Source: Flammeovirgaceae bacterium UBA1842
Lineage (GTDB): Bacteria; Bacteroidota; Bacteroidia; Cytophagales; Cyclobacteriaceae
Assembly: GCA_002338655.1 (NCBI GenBank)
Contig: DDIU01000020.1
Coordinates: 22,195 to 86,194, forward strand
Reading direction: 5' to 3'
DNA length: 64,000 nucleotides
Position numbers and translations under genes: made by a program. Of this stretch, positions 9,487 through 17,720 are shown piece by piece. The notes under the pieces were generated by a model. That model did no database searches. It saw only the letters and a program-made list of their open reading frames with translations, and had not been told where the DNA came from. Each line of letters begins with the position of its first letter. Within the stretch, counting starts at the first letter, position 1.

Positions 9487-11271
9487 TCAATCTAGTTTTA
9501 AAACTGCCATAAATGCCTCTTGTGGGATTTCAACATTGCCCACCTGTCGCATTCGTTTTTTACCTTTTTTCTGTTTCTCAAGCAATTTACGCTTTCGGGA
9601 AATATCACCGCCATAGCATTTTGCCAACACGTTCTTTCGCATGGCTTTTACCGATTCCCTCGCTATAATTTTTGTCCCTATTGAAGCTTGAATGGCTATC
9701 TCAAACATTTGCCTTGGGATAAGTTCTCTCAGTTTCTCGCAAAGCCTTCGGCCCCAATCATATGCCTTATCACGGTGAACAATAGCTGAAAGTGCATCCA
9801 CCTTGTCACCATTGAGCATGATGTCCAGTTTTACCATGGTAGACTGTCGAAAACCGATCAATTCATAATCAAGTGAGGCATATCCTTTGGAAATAGTCTT
9901 CAGTCGATCAAAGAAATCAAATACAATTTCTGAAAGCGGCAATTCAAAGGTTAACTCAACTCTATTGGAGGTTAAGTACACTTGGTTTTTTATTATCCCC
10001 CTTTTGTCCATGCAAAGGGTAATAATATTGCCAATGTATTCGGCCTTACTTATTATTTGAGCCCTTATAAATGGTTCTTCTATATGAGAAATGGTATTTG
10101 GCTCTGGCATTTCCGAAGGAGCATTAATTTCCATTTTTGAGCCATTTGATTTAATCGCATGGAATTGTACAGATGGTACAGTAGTGATAACGGTCATCCC
10201 AAACTCCCTTTCAAGCCGTTCCTGAACAATCTCCATATGCAACATCCCTAAAAACCCACAGCGGAAACCGAAACCAAGGGCTGCTGATGTCTCTGGCTCC
10301 CAAACCAAGGAGGCATCATTTAATTGCAGTTTTTCCATTGAAGCCCGCAGCTCTTCAAACTCACTGGTTTCTACCGGATAAATGCCTGCAAAAACCATAG
10401 GTTTTACATTTTCGAAACCCCGAACTGCAGCACAAGGCCTATCAAAATGAGTGATGGTATCACCCACTTTAACTTCCTTAGCGACTTTAATGCCAGATAT
10501 GATATAACCAACATTACCTGCGCTTATCGAGGTTTTAGGTTCTTGTTTAAGTTTTAAAACCCCAATCTCATCCGCTTCATAGGTCTTTCCCGTATGGACA
10601 AACTTAACTTTTTCACCCTTTTTTAATGTACCATTAAATACCCTGAAATAAACTTCGATCCCCCTAAAAGGATTAAAAACAGAATCAAATATCATGGCTT
10701 GTAATGGAGCGTTTGGATCACCCACAGGAGCTGGGATACGCTTGATGATCTCATTTAATATCTCAATGATTCCAAGCCCTTCTTTAGCACTGGCATGCAA
10801 TACATCTTCCCGATCACATCCGATCAAATCCACTATTTGATCTGTGACCTCCTCCGGCATCGCACTTGGAAGATCAATTTTGTTTAAAACGGGGATAATT
10901 TCCAGATTATGCTCCAATGCCAGATACAAATTTGATATGGTTTGTGCCTCAATACCCTGAGCTGCATCTACAATAAGAAGAGCTCCTTCACAGGCCTTGA
11001 TAGACCTGGACACTTCATAGGAGAAATCCACATGGCCTGGGGTGTCTATTAAATTTAATACATAGTCCTCACCCTCAAATTTATAGTTCATTTGAATGGC
11101 ATGACTCTTAATGGTAATCCCCCGCTCACGCTCCAGGTCCATATTATCAAGTAATTGAGCCTGCATATCACGGCCTGTTACGGTATCGGTAGACTGCAAT
11201 AACCTATCCGCCAAGGTGCTTTTGCCGTGGTCAATGTGAGCTATAATACAAAAATTCCTTATGTTTTTCAT
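9487..11271 (-). CDS. lepA: Elongation factor 4 (LepA), ribosome-associated GTPase
   Basis: LepA is a translational GTPase that acts on the ribosome, with a role in initiation and back-translocation that is still debated. The 594-aa protein has the G1 P-loop AHIDHGKST at the N-terminus, the switch region RERGITIKSHA, the G3 DTPGHVDF and the G4 NKIDLP, followed by domain II, an EF-G-like domain V and the LepA-specific C-terminal domain (AKCYGGDISRKRKLLEKQKKGK). Length and domain order are normal. It starts with ATG and lies first in a lepA-folD unit. Confidence 0.98.
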   Translation of the reverse strand: MKNIRNFCIIAHIDHGKSTLADRLLQSTDTVTGRDMQAQLLDNMDLERERGITIKSHAIQMNYKFEGEDYVLNLIDTPGHVDFSYEVSRSIKACEGALLIVDAAQGIEAQTISNLYLALEHNLEIIPVLNKIDLPSAMPEEVTDQIVDLIGCDREDVLHASAKEGLGIIEILNEIIKRIPAPVGDPNAPLQAMIFDSVFNPFRGIEVYFRVFNGTLKKGEKVKFVHTGKTYEADEIGVLKLKQEPKTSISAGNVGYIISGIKVAKEVKVGDTITHFDRPCAAVRGFENVKPMVFAGIYPVETSEFEELRASMEKLQLNDASLVWEPETSAALGFGFRCGFLGMLHMEIVQERLEREFGMTVITTVPSVQFHAIKSNGSKMEINAPSEMPEPNTISHIEEPFIRAQIISKAEYIGNIITLCMDKRGIIKNQVYLTSNRVELTFELPLSEIVFDFFDRLKTISKGYASLDYELIGFRQSTMVKLDIMLNGDKVDALSAIVHRDKAYDWGRRLCEKLRELIPRQMFEIAIQASIGTKIIARESVKAMRKNVLAKCYGGDISRKRKLLEKQKKGKKRMRQVGNVEIPQEAFMAVLKLD

Positions 11272-11307
11272 CTAGAAACTATTCCCTTAACTTCGAATTT
11301 TGAAGTG

Positions 11308-11329
11308 CAAAAGTAGTCAATAATTGACT
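11308..11329 (-). promoter_or_regulatory. Probable lepA promoter -7 element with adjoining palindrome
   Basis: On the minus strand TACTTTTG (11315-11308) fits the Bacteroidota -7 form TAnnTTTG, about 37 nt before the lepA start. Directly upstream is a perfect inverted repeat AGTCAA-taa-TTGACT (11315-11329), which overlaps the first base of the -7 box and fills the spacer towards the -33 position. No TTTG box is found at the ideal distance. The palindrome could be an operator, but this is inference. Confidence 0.5.
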
Positions 11330-11370
11330 CTAAAAGAATATTGCCCCTAAACATATATTTAAGACCGAAG

Positions 11371-11904
11371 ATGAATATTGCTAACCGTAAAAAACAAAAC
11401 AATATTGCTGAATATATTATTCACATGTATCAAACCGAAGATTTGATAAGGGCATTTGAATTTGATATTGAAAAAATAAAGGAGTTTGTGATAAAAAATA
11501 TTCCTGAAAATGAGGATTCAAAAGCAGATTTAGCAGCTTGGTATGAGGCTCAACTCAATGCGATAAAATCACAGGGAATAGAAAAATCAGGCCATTTAAA
11601 AGAACTCAATGAAATAGTTGCAGAACTAAATTCCCTGAAAGATAAACTTATAAAGACCGATGAAACGTTCAATAAAACTTACCAAAGTGCCAAACCCTTT
11701 ATTGATAAATCAATAGGATTATCAAAAGGCCAAATTACTGATGAAATTCAAATCTGTTTGAACGGTATTTATGGCCTCTTATTACTGAGAATGAATGGCC
11801 AACATGTGCCTAACGAGCTAATGGAAAGCCTTAATCACTTCGGGGATGTACTCTCCTACCTTAGCTACAAATACAAACAAGGTCAGTTTTTACAAGATAA
11901 TTAA
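11371..11904 (+). CDS. DUF4924 family protein
   Basis: This cytoplasmic, mostly helical protein belongs to a Bacteroidota-restricted family of unknown function. The opening MNIANRKKQNNIAEYIIHMYQTEDLIR and the later ISLNGIYG-like stretch are family hallmarks. I chose the ATG at 11371 (177 aa) over the in-frame TTG at 11341, because family members begin just before the conserved NRKKQNNIAEYI segment. It is divergent from lepA and converges on the amidohydrolase gene. Its TAA stop is the first half of a heptad repeat array that also holds the stop of the convergent gene. Confidence 0.85.
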   Translation: MNIANRKKQNNIAEYIIHMYQTEDLIRAFEFDIEKIKEFVIKNIPENEDSKADLAAWYEAQLNAIKSQGIEKSGHLKELNEIVAELNSLKDKLIKTDETFNKTYQSAKPFIDKSIGLSKGQITDEIQICLNGIYGLLLLRMNGQHVPNELMESLNHFGDVLSYLSYKYKQGQFLQDN

Positions 11905-11949
11905 TGGTTAATCGTTAATGGTTAACCGTAGATGGTTAATGGTTAATTG
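11901..11949 (+). repeat. Seven exact 7-bp units (TTAATNG family) spanning both convergent stop codons
   Basis: The units are TTAATGG, TTAATCG, TTAATGG, TTAACCG, TAGATGG, TTAATGG and TTAATTG, without any phase slip. The stop of the DUF4924 gene (11902-11904) lies in unit 1. The stop (11936-11938) and final codons of the convergent amidohydrolase gene lie in units 6-7. Each TTAA core supplies TAA on both strands. Similar arrays are found at 40901 and 59945. Confidence 0.9.
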
Positions 11950-13219
11950 ATTTATAAACAATCCCGCCCTTCATCACAAAGGTCACATGCTCCATAGTTT
12001 TGATATTCTCCAAAGGATTTTCATCTACAGCCACTATATCTGCTAGTTTGCCCTTTTCCAATGAACCTAATTGGTCATCAATTTTGAGCATGATAGCTGA
12101 AGTCATTGTAGCCGACTTGATAGCTTCCATTGGAGGCATTCCAACTTCAACCATATAGCCGAACTCCTTACCATTTTCACCGTGATTGAAAACTCCTGCA
12201 TCGGTACCAAAGGCTATTTTAACCCCTGCTTTATAGGCCTCTGCAAATGTCTGCTGTATTTTGGGGCCTATCGCCAATGCCTTGGGTACGATTATATCAG
12301 GATAATAACCCGGAATTTTGGCCAATGCTTCCACTGACTTTCCTGCTGTAATGGTAGGCACATAGTACGTTCCTTTCTTTTTCATTAATTCCATTATTTC
12401 GGGCGTCATCAAGGTACCATGTTCAATGGAAGTAATTCCCGCCTCTACAGCTCGCTTCATTCCTTCTGCACCATGGGCATGGGCCGCAGTGATCATACCA
12501 TACTCATTGGCAGTTTCAACAATTGCCTTTAATTCATCCATATCAAATTGTGGTCCCGACCCATCTTTGGCAACGCTAAGTACCCCTCCTGTTGCTGTGA
12601 TCTTTATGACGTCAGCACCATCTTTATACCTTTGCCTTACGGCCTTCCTCGCTTCAAATGGCCCATTGATTACCCCTTCCTTAGGTCCTGGGTCACCCAT
12701 CAAATCTTCTCTGTATCCGTTAGTCGGGTCAGCATGGCCTCCCGTAGTGGCAATAGCTTTGCCAGCCGTATAAATTCTAGGGCCTTTAACTTTACCCGCA
12801 TCAACCGCCTTTCTTAAAGAAATATTTACTCCACTACCCCCTAAGTCCCGAACTGTCGTAAACCCTGCCATCAAGGTTTTTTCTGCATAGACAGCTGCAT
12901 CATAGGCGATATCCGCGCTATTTTTAGTGAACTCATCGATATAACTGCTCGGGCTTGATTCCCCCTCCAAGTGCACATGCATGTCCATCAGGCCAGGCAT
13001 AACCGTTTTATTCTTTAGGTCAATAATGGTATCTCCGTTCCCTGATTTTAAATATCCTTTCCCTACTGAAGTGATTTTATCCCCTTCAACTACAATGGTC
13101 ATCTCTTTTTGGATTTTATCGCTTTTACCATCTATTAAAGTGCCGCAATAAATCAATGTTTTTTGGGCATTGACATAAACAGAAGTCAGAAGCAGTAAAA
13201 GGAAGAATAATTTTTTCAT
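11936..13219 (-). CDS. Secreted amidohydrolase (imidazolonepropionase/prolidase-like)
   Basis: The 427-aa protein has a Sec signal peptide (about 1-18, ending NAQ) and the metal-dependent amidohydrolase fold. It shows the N-terminal composite beta segment, the metal motif MDMHVHLEG, a central Lys in DVIKITATGG that is probably the carbamylated ligand, His motifs AAHAHG and SIEHGT, and the Asp in FGTDAGV. Proteins of this subgroup hydrolyse Xaa-Pro or Xaa-Arg/Lys dipeptides or related amides, so a periplasmic dipeptidase role is likely, but substrate cannot be read from sequence. The methyltransferase gene lies 8 bp upstream on the same strand. The last codons and the stop are made of heptad repeat units. 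Confidence 0.9.
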   Translation of the reverse strand: MKKLFFLLLLLTSVYVNAQKTLIYCGTLIDGKSDKIQKEMTIVVEGDKITSVGKGYLKSGNGDTIIDLKNKTVMPGLMDMHVHLEGESSPSSYIDEFTKNSADIAYDAAVYAEKTLMAGFTTVRDLGGSGVNISLRKAVDAGKVKGPRIYTAGKAIATTGGHADPTNGYREDLMGDPGPKEGVINGPFEARKAVRQRYKDGADVIKITATGGVLSVAKDGSGPQFDMDELKAIVETANEYGMITAAHAHGAEGMKRAVEAGITSIEHGTLMTPEIMELMKKKGTYYVPTITAGKSVEALAKIPGYYPDIIVPKALAIGPKIQQTFAEAYKAGVKIAFGTDAGVFNHGENGKEFGYMVEVGMPPMEAIKSATMTSAIMLKIDDQLGSLEKGKLADIVAVDENPLENIKTMEHVTFVMKGGIVYKSINH

Positions 13220-13227
13220 GTTTAATT

Positions 13228-13953
13228 TTAATTAGGTTTCAGAACAGCCAGATATTGGTCATTTTCATCTTCATAGATAATTTGAGCCCACCAACCATTT
13301 TCTTCTGCTACTTGCAGTAGCATATCAGGATCAATATACAACCAATTGAACCATTCTCCAATGATATGATTGTACTCATAGCAAAACTTCACCTCCCCAA
13401 AATAATGATCCGTAGGTTTTTCATCAAACATATAAGAGACATCACTGGAGTCAAATATAACATGACCACCTGGGTTGAGAAGACGCTTTAGTTGATCTAG
13501 AAATGCCTTAGTATTTGCCAATTGACCAGCCAGTCCAAAGCCGTTCATCAACAATAATAAAGTGTCATATTTTTGTCCTAGATCAGCCATAAAGCTAGTA
13601 TTGATAATGTTTTTAACCCCTCTTTCTTTCATAATTGTGCAGGCCATGGTAGACAACTCCAAGGCCGTGACATCAATGTTCAATTCCTGAAGAGGTAATG
13701 AATGCACCCCGGTTCCTGCACCTATATCCAAGACCTTTCCATTACAAAAAGTTAGCGCAATGCCATCAATGTCCGATAATTCCTCTGCGTCCCTAAAAAA
13801 CACCTCCACAGGCATTTCTTCTGGCTCACCATAATTGTTATGTAAGGTAAGTGGTGTAGCTATATTGTGATAAAAATAAGCTTCCAGTGCTGAATCGAAC
13901 GGGGACTCCAAATTATAAAAGGTGTTTTTCAGCTCTTTTTTTAATTTCCTCAA
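13228..13953 (-). CDS. Class I SAM-dependent methyltransferase
   Basis: The 241-aa protein has the SAM-binding motif I VLDIGAGTGVHSLPL near 73-87, an acidic end of strand beta2 (VTALELS), and FDSSDVSYMF in the core, so it is a small-molecule-type methyltransferase of unknown substrate. No ATG exists upstream of the conserved region. The start is either the TTG at 13953, which overlaps the upstream gene by 41 bp, or the TTG at 13911, two bases past that gene's stop codon. Both are weak starts, which suggests translation coupled to the TerB-like gene. The start is uncertain but the fold assignment is firm. Confidence 0.85.
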   Translation of the reverse strand: MRKLKKELKNTFYNLESPFDSALEAYFYHNIATPLTLHNNYGEPEEMPVEVFFRDAEELSDIDGIALTFCNGKVLDIGAGTGVHSLPLQELNIDVTALELSTMACTIMKERGVKNIINTSFMADLGQKYDTLLLLMNGFGLAGQLANTKAFLDQLKRLLNPGGHVIFDSSDVSYMFDEKPTDHYFGEVKFCYEYNHIIGEWFNWLYIDPDMLLQVAEENGWWAQIIYEDENDQYLAVLKPN

Positions 13954-14317
13954 TGTCTATTTCATGTGCAGGGTCAAGATAAGTGGTTGATACCAGATCG
14001 AAAAGAGCTTCCTCTTTATAGCCCAATTTTTTAAGTACCTGCATACAAAACTTCATTTCTTCTTTATCAATACGGCCATCAATTTTCATTACCATCACTA
14101 GATTTGCCATCAAGGCAATTTTTTCCTCGCGGGATATATTTTCAAGTGATGGGATATTATGATCTGCCTTTGTGTTTTCGATAATCATTTCAATGTCTTC
14201 TGATGAAACATTGTTAGAAGCACCAATCTGTCTAATCAGCTCCAATTCTGCCCCATCTGTTTCACCATCTATTTTGGCCATCATTACCAATATATTGAGA
14301 TGTGGATTATATTTCAT
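13913..14317 (-). CDS. TerB-like helical protein
   Basis: The protein has two repeats of the form MAKIDGETDGAELELI and MVMKIDGRIDKEEMKF, each with the D-G-x-x-D/x-x-E pattern of the tellurite-resistance TerB fold, which may bind metal. The ATG at 14317 (134 aa) is preferred because AAGAAG lies just before it. ATGs at 14341 and 14350 would add 8 or 11 residues (MIVMITLNKRR). It is cytoplasmic and without a signal. Tight coupling with the downstream methyltransferase suggests a shared function, which I cannot identify. Tellurite resistance should not be assumed from the family name. Confidence 0.72.
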   Translation of the reverse strand: MKYNPHLNILVMMAKIDGETDGAELELIRQIGASNNVSSEDIEMIIENTKADHNIPSLENISREEKIALMANLVMVMKIDGRIDKEEMKFCMQVLKKLGYKEEALFDLVSTTYLDPAHEIDIEEIKKRAEKHLL

Positions 14318-14409
14318 TCTTCTTTTATTTAAAGTGATCATAACAATCATGGCAATTTAATGAAATCCTGATAAATAAAAGTCTTAATTTTAAAACTGAA
14401 CCTCCCTTT

Positions 14410-15009
14410 ATGAATTTTTTAGCTCATATCTACTTGTCAGGAAACAATGAAAAATTGATGATTGGCAACTTCATTGGAGATTTTGTAAAAGGCAACCAAC
14501 TTAATGACTTCGAGTTGGAAATAAAACAAGGTATTCACCTTCACAGAGCCATTGACGAATATACTGATCAACACCCAATCGTATCACAAAGTAAGGATAG
14601 GTTACGAGCAAAATATCGTCATTACTCAGGTGTTATCACTGACGTTTTTTATGATCATTTTTTAGCTAAAAATTGGGACGTTTATCATCCAAAGCCATTG
14701 TTAGAGTTCACACTGGACACCTATAAGAAAATTCAAGGCTATAGTGAAATCCTTCCCAAAGGAGCCAGGTATATGCTTCCATACATGATTGAAAACAATT
14801 GGCTTTATAATTATTCCAAAGTGGAAGGGATAAACAAAGCATTGTCAGGAATGGCCAACCGAACTAAATTTCATTCTAAAATGGAACAGGCAGTCGAGGA
14901 TTTGAAGATCAATTATGAAGCCTTTGATAAAGAATTTAATTTATTTTTTGTTGAGTTAAAAGCATTTGTTAGCAACTGGATAGCCGTTGAAAAAGACAAA
15001 ATATCGTAG
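14410..15009 (+). CDS. acpH: Acyl carrier protein phosphodiesterase (AcpH, DUF479)
   Basis: AcpH removes the 4'-phosphopantetheine arm from acyl carrier protein. The 199-aa protein opens MNFLAHIYLS and continues with MIGNFIGDFVKG and GIHLHRAIDEYTDQHP, which are the family's signature motifs. The Asp and His residues of these motifs form the HD-like metal site, completed by TDVFYDHFLAKNW. Length is normal. The gene is monocistronic by appearance, and a promoter-like box for the next gene overlaps its stop codon. Confidence 0.92.
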   Translation: MNFLAHIYLSGNNEKLMIGNFIGDFVKGNQLNDFELEIKQGIHLHRAIDEYTDQHPIVSQSKDRLRAKYRHYSGVITDVFYDHFLAKNWDVYHPKPLLEFTLDTYKKIQGYSEILPKGARYMLPYMIENNWLYNYSKVEGINKALSGMANRTKFHSKMEQAVEDLKINYEAFDKEFNLFFVELKAFVSNWIAVEKDKIS

Positions 15010-15014
15010 CTTTG
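14987..15014 (+). promoter_or_regulatory. Probable promoter of the 122-aa gene
   Basis: TAGCTTTG at 15007-15014 fits TAnnTTTG, with TTG at 14987-14989 as a partial -33 box. The -7 box overlaps the acpH stop codon TAG. The predicted transcript start would be about 30 nt before the ATG at 15052. Confidence 0.5.
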
Positions 15015-15051
15015 TACTTTAAATAATTGATTAATAACCTCCCGTTCTACA

Positions 15052-15420
15052 ATGAACAACGATCCAGAATTAAACGGTAAATATTTAGGCTCAATATCCC
15101 AAGATTTTGTAGTGATTTCTGATACACTAAAGGAAGCTTCATATCAAATAAGAAAGAATGACTTCTCCGAGCACCCAATATTCCCTATTTCAAAATTTGA
15201 ATTGCCAATAGGGCAATTGCTAATAGCCAAGGAAGAACTAGCAACGAACTGGAATTATAACGCTTCTTTTTTGGACGAATTCGTTCAGCGTGAAATTGTG
15301 AGTCCTGAGAAAGTCGAGCAATTTAAAATAAACTACAAAGATCCTGATGAATTTTGCTGTCTGTTTGTGGTAGATGATGACTTCACCAACTTTGTATACA
15401 TCCCTTATCCTGAAGATTAA
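15052..15420 (+). CDS. Conserved-looking hypothetical protein, 122 aa
   Basis: I do not recognise this protein. It is cytoplasmic, acidic and without membrane segments. Its beginning (LGSISQDFVVISDTLKEASYQIRKN) and end (DEFCCLFVVDDDFTNFVYIPYPED) are rich in beta-type residues and acidic clusters. A promoter-like box lies about 37 nt upstream, and the stop overlaps the convergent thiL stop by four bases, with no terminator between them. Codon use is like that of its neighbours, and the frame is a well-formed ORF rather than a shadow. Confidence 0.7.
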   Translation: MNNDPELNGKYLGSISQDFVVISDTLKEASYQIRKNDFSEHPIFPISKFELPIGQLLIAKEELATNWNYNASFLDEFVQREIVSPEKVEQFKINYKDPDEFCCLFVVDDDFTNFVYIPYPED

Positions 15421-16451
15421 GCTTTCAAATGGCTCCAGCCCTGGGCAGTAATATCTACTAAATTGTCTCCTTTAGTTGCCATCTTACAGCCTTTTTCTTT
15501 CTCGTGCATAAATCCTATCAAATGGATATCTTGATGATTTTTAACCTTTTCAAAGTCTGTTTGGCTAATGGTAAACAATAATTCATAATCCTCACCGCCA
15601 TTAAGTGCTGCTGTTGTGGAATCAAGTGTCAGTTCAAAGCCAGTATCATAGGTTTGTTTATCAATAGGGAGTTTATCTTCAAAAATCTGAAGTCCTAACC
15701 CAGAGGCTTTTGAAAGGTGTAACAATTCCGATCCCAAACCGTCAGAAATGTCTATCATAGAGGTAGGCAAGATGCCTAGCTCCTTGAGTTCATGAACGAT
15801 ATCCATTCTGGCTTCCGCTTTTAACTGCCTTTGAACTATGTAATCATATTTTTCAAGTTGGGGTTGCATTTCCGGGTTGGTAAGAAAAACCTGCTTTTCC
15901 CTTTCCAACACCTGTAACCCCATATAAGCTGCCCCTAAATCACCGGAAACACAAAGAATATCATTCAACTTTGCGCCTGAACGATAGGTAATCTTGTCCT
16001 TTGATACAGTACCAATTGCCGTAATTGAAATAACCAATCCACTAGTAGAAGAGGTGGTATCACCCCCCACTAAATCTACCTTATAAGCCTCACAAGCGGC
16101 ATTAATGCCTGCATATAATGCATCTATGGCTTCCAAAGAAAACCGATTGCTCAACCCTATACTTACTGTAATTTGTGTAGGAACCCCATTCATAGCCGCT
16201 ATGTCCGAAACATTGACAGCAACTGCTTTATAACCAAGATGAGTGAGGGGCACATATGACAAATCGAAATGAATGCCTTCCATTAACATATCGGTCGATA
16301 TCAGCGTGTAATGGTCTCCACTATCAATAACCGCTGCATCATCTCCGATCCCTTTGACAGTACTTTCACCATTTGTTTTAACACCTTTTTCTATACGTTC
16401 AATCAATCCAAACTCTCCCAAATCAACCAATTCTGTCCTATTTTCAGCCAT
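15417..16451 (-). CDS. thiL: Thiamine-monophosphate kinase
   Basis: ThiL phosphorylates thiamine monophosphate to the cofactor thiamine diphosphate. The 344-aa protein belongs to the PurM/AIR synthase fold. It has an N-terminal GLIERIEKG, the ATP/metal segment GIGDDAAV (near 40), the second Asp-rich site LISTDMLMEGIHFDL, VGGDTT near 120, and the C-terminal MIDISDGL and NGGEDYELLF motifs. No other thi gene is nearby and no TPP riboswitch is visible upstream. The CDS ends in a four-base convergent overlap with the 122-aa gene. Confidence 0.96.
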   Translation of the reverse strand: MAENRTELVDLGEFGLIERIEKGVKTNGESTVKGIGDDAAVIDSGDHYTLISTDMLMEGIHFDLSYVPLTHLGYKAVAVNVSDIAAMNGVPTQITVSIGLSNRFSLEAIDALYAGINAACEAYKVDLVGGDTTSSTSGLVISITAIGTVSKDKITYRSGAKLNDILCVSGDLGAAYMGLQVLEREKQVFLTNPEMQPQLEKYDYIVQRQLKAEARMDIVHELKELGILPTSMIDISDGLGSELLHLSKASGLGLQIFEDKLPIDKQTYDTGFELTLDSTTAALNGGEDYELLFTISQTDFEKVKNHQDIHLIGFMHEKEKGCKMATKGDNLVDITAQGWSHLKA

Positions 16452-16503
16452 TATGCTATTTTTTATTCTGTTAACCCATCGCCAATATCAGCATTTCGTC
16501 CAG

Positions 16504-16511
16504 CAAAGTTA
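16504..16511 (-). promoter_or_regulatory. Probable thiL -7 element
   Basis: On the minus strand TAACTTTG (16511-16504) fits TAnnTTTG, about 53 nt before the thiL ATG. No clear -33 TTTG is present at the usual distance. Confidence 0.4.
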
Positions 16512-16594
16512 CGTGATATCTATTATCACAACTATTTGTGGTGACAAAAATACAGTTTAAGGGTATTAAGGTACAGAAACAAAGAAGAATCGTG

Positions 16595-16777
16595 ATGAAA
16601 GCAGTATTTAAAAACTTAATGTTAATTGGTTTAATATTCACAATATTTGCAGCATGCGGGCCTAGACCCCAATATAAAACCGCACTTGGGAAAAAGAAGT
16701 TGAAACATTACAATTCAGTCCAGTTCGGCAAAGAAAAGCCAAAAACAATCAAGAGTTTTAAGAGAAATAACCGCTAG
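16595..16777 (+). CDS. Small basic lipoprotein, 60 aa
   Basis: The ATG at 16595 begins MKAVFKNLMLIGLIFTIFAACG, a short type II signal with lipobox FAAC (Cys21). The mature part is only about 40 residues long and strongly basic (KKKLKHYNSVQFGKEKPKTIKSFKRNN). Longer in-frame starts from 16538 would spoil the signal peptide. Small basic lipoproteins of this kind are common in the phylum and have no known role. Binding to anionic cell-wall or LPS material is possible but is inference. The stop overlaps the convergent epimerase gene by four bases. Confidence 0.75.
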   Translation: MKAVFKNLMLIGLIFTIFAACGPRPQYKTALGKKKLKHYNSVQFGKEKPKTIKSFKRNNR

Positions 16778-17175
16778 ACAATTTCTTGGCACAGTTCAAT
16801 TAGAACCCCATTAGTGGATTTTGGATGCAAAAAACAAACTAATTTATTGTCTGCTCCTTTTTTTGGCACTTCATTCAATAGTGTAAATCCCTCCGCTGCC
16901 AGACGTTTCATCTCAGCAATGATATCTTTTACTTCATAGGCAATATGGTGTATGCCTTCGCCTTTCTTTGCTATAAATTTAGCAATTGGAGAGGATTCGT
17001 TAGTCGCTTCCAATAGTTCAATCTTAGATTCCCCCATTCGGAAAAAGGATGTTTTTACGGCTTCAGAGGCCACTTCTTCCAATTTATAGGGTTCTTTGTC
17101 AAAAAGCTTACTAAAAAGCTTGTTCGATTCTTCAATATCTTTTACTGCTATTCCAATATGTTCTACCTTAAGCAT
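16774..17175 (-). CDS. mce: Methylmalonyl-CoA epimerase
   Basis: This VOC-superfamily enzyme interconverts (R)- and (S)-methylmalonyl-CoA in the propionate/succinate route. The 133-aa protein begins LKVEHIGIAVKDIEES, with the first metal His, and has SFFRMGESKIELLEA, EGIHHIAYEV and the C-terminal NGVLIELCQ, which give the remaining His and Glu ligands. Length is typical. The mutase subunits are not in this window. The closest alternative is another glyoxalase-like VOC protein, but the GEGIHHIAYEV motif favours epimerase. Confidence 0.93.
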   Translation of the reverse strand: MLKVEHIGIAVKDIEESNKLFSKLFDKEPYKLEEVASEAVKTSFFRMGESKIELLEATNESSPIAKFIAKKGEGIHHIAYEVKDIIAEMKRLAAEGFTLLNEVPKKGADNKLVCFLHPKSTNGVLIELCQEIV

Positions 17176-17209
17176 AGTTTAAATTTTTAACTAATGTCAA
17201 TCAAATGAC

Positions 17210-17217
17210 TAACTTTG
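17210..17217 (+). promoter_or_regulatory. Possible -7 element for the 137-aa gene and iscA-like gene
   Basis: TAACTTTG fits TAnnTTTG. It lies 79 nt before the ATG at 17297, and no matching -33 box is evident. Confidence 0.35.
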
Positions 17218-17296
17218 CCTAAAGTTTGAAACTTTTTGCAGTGAGCAAAAGTTTTAACTTAAATTTATTTCGTCAGACTACCATAATATTGACATA

Positions 17297-17710
17297 ATGA
17301 TGGATACAATAAGTGATGTACACGTTGAGGCCGCAAGGATTCAAAAAGAAATAAAGAGCCATTTGGGCCTACGTAGCAATGCGCTAATATTTGAGTACAG
17401 TAAGTTCGAGGGTAAAACCAAGCTTGATCTTATAACAATTAATCCGAGACATAATCAATCGTTTTTATTTCATACTGAGCAGGGATTTGACAAAATAGAT
17501 GCGTTGAAGAAAATGCTAGAGTATGTTGAAAATTATAAAGAAAAAGAAAGTCCTTACACCATTCAGTGGATAGCAAAGGGCGAAAACAAAGAACTCCATA
17601 CTTCCTATTTCCGAGCATCTAGCATCTATGATGCGCTGGATAAATTATATTATGGAAGGGATAGCAATACAATTACTGTATTTAGTGTTATTTTAAATCC
17701 GGTAGCTTAA
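17297..17710 (+). CDS. Hypothetical protein, 137 aa, paired with an Fe-S assembly gene
   Basis: I do not recognise a family. The protein is cytoplasmic, mixed alpha/beta, with no Cys and no membrane segment. The middle contains TKLDLITINPRHNQSFLFHTEQGFDKIDALKKMLEYVENYKEKESPYTIQW-type sequence, best described as a small globular domain. Two adjacent ATGs (17297 and 17300) may serve as start. The iscA-like gene begins 10 bp after its stop, so the two are probably cotranscribed and end at the strong terminator at 18057. Confidence 0.75.
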   Translation: MMDTISDVHVEAARIQKEIKSHLGLRSNALIFEYSKFEGKTKLDLITINPRHNQSFLFHTEQGFDKIDALKKMLEYVENYKEKESPYTIQWIAKGENKELHTSYFRASSIYDALDKLYYGRDSNTITVFSVILNPVA

Positions 17711-17720
17711 TTTTATAATT

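Noticed and set aside
11341..11370. TTG start at 11341 for the DUF4924 gene
   Set aside because: The added ten residues (PLNIYLRPK) are unlike the family start, and an ATG follows at 11371.
13913..14317. Tellurite resistance determinant
   Set aside because: Only a TerB-like fold is present, without terC/terD/terZ genes.
16452..16594. TPP riboswitch upstream of thiL
   Set aside because: Neither the CTGAGA nor the ACCTGA-type core of the thi-box is present in the leader.
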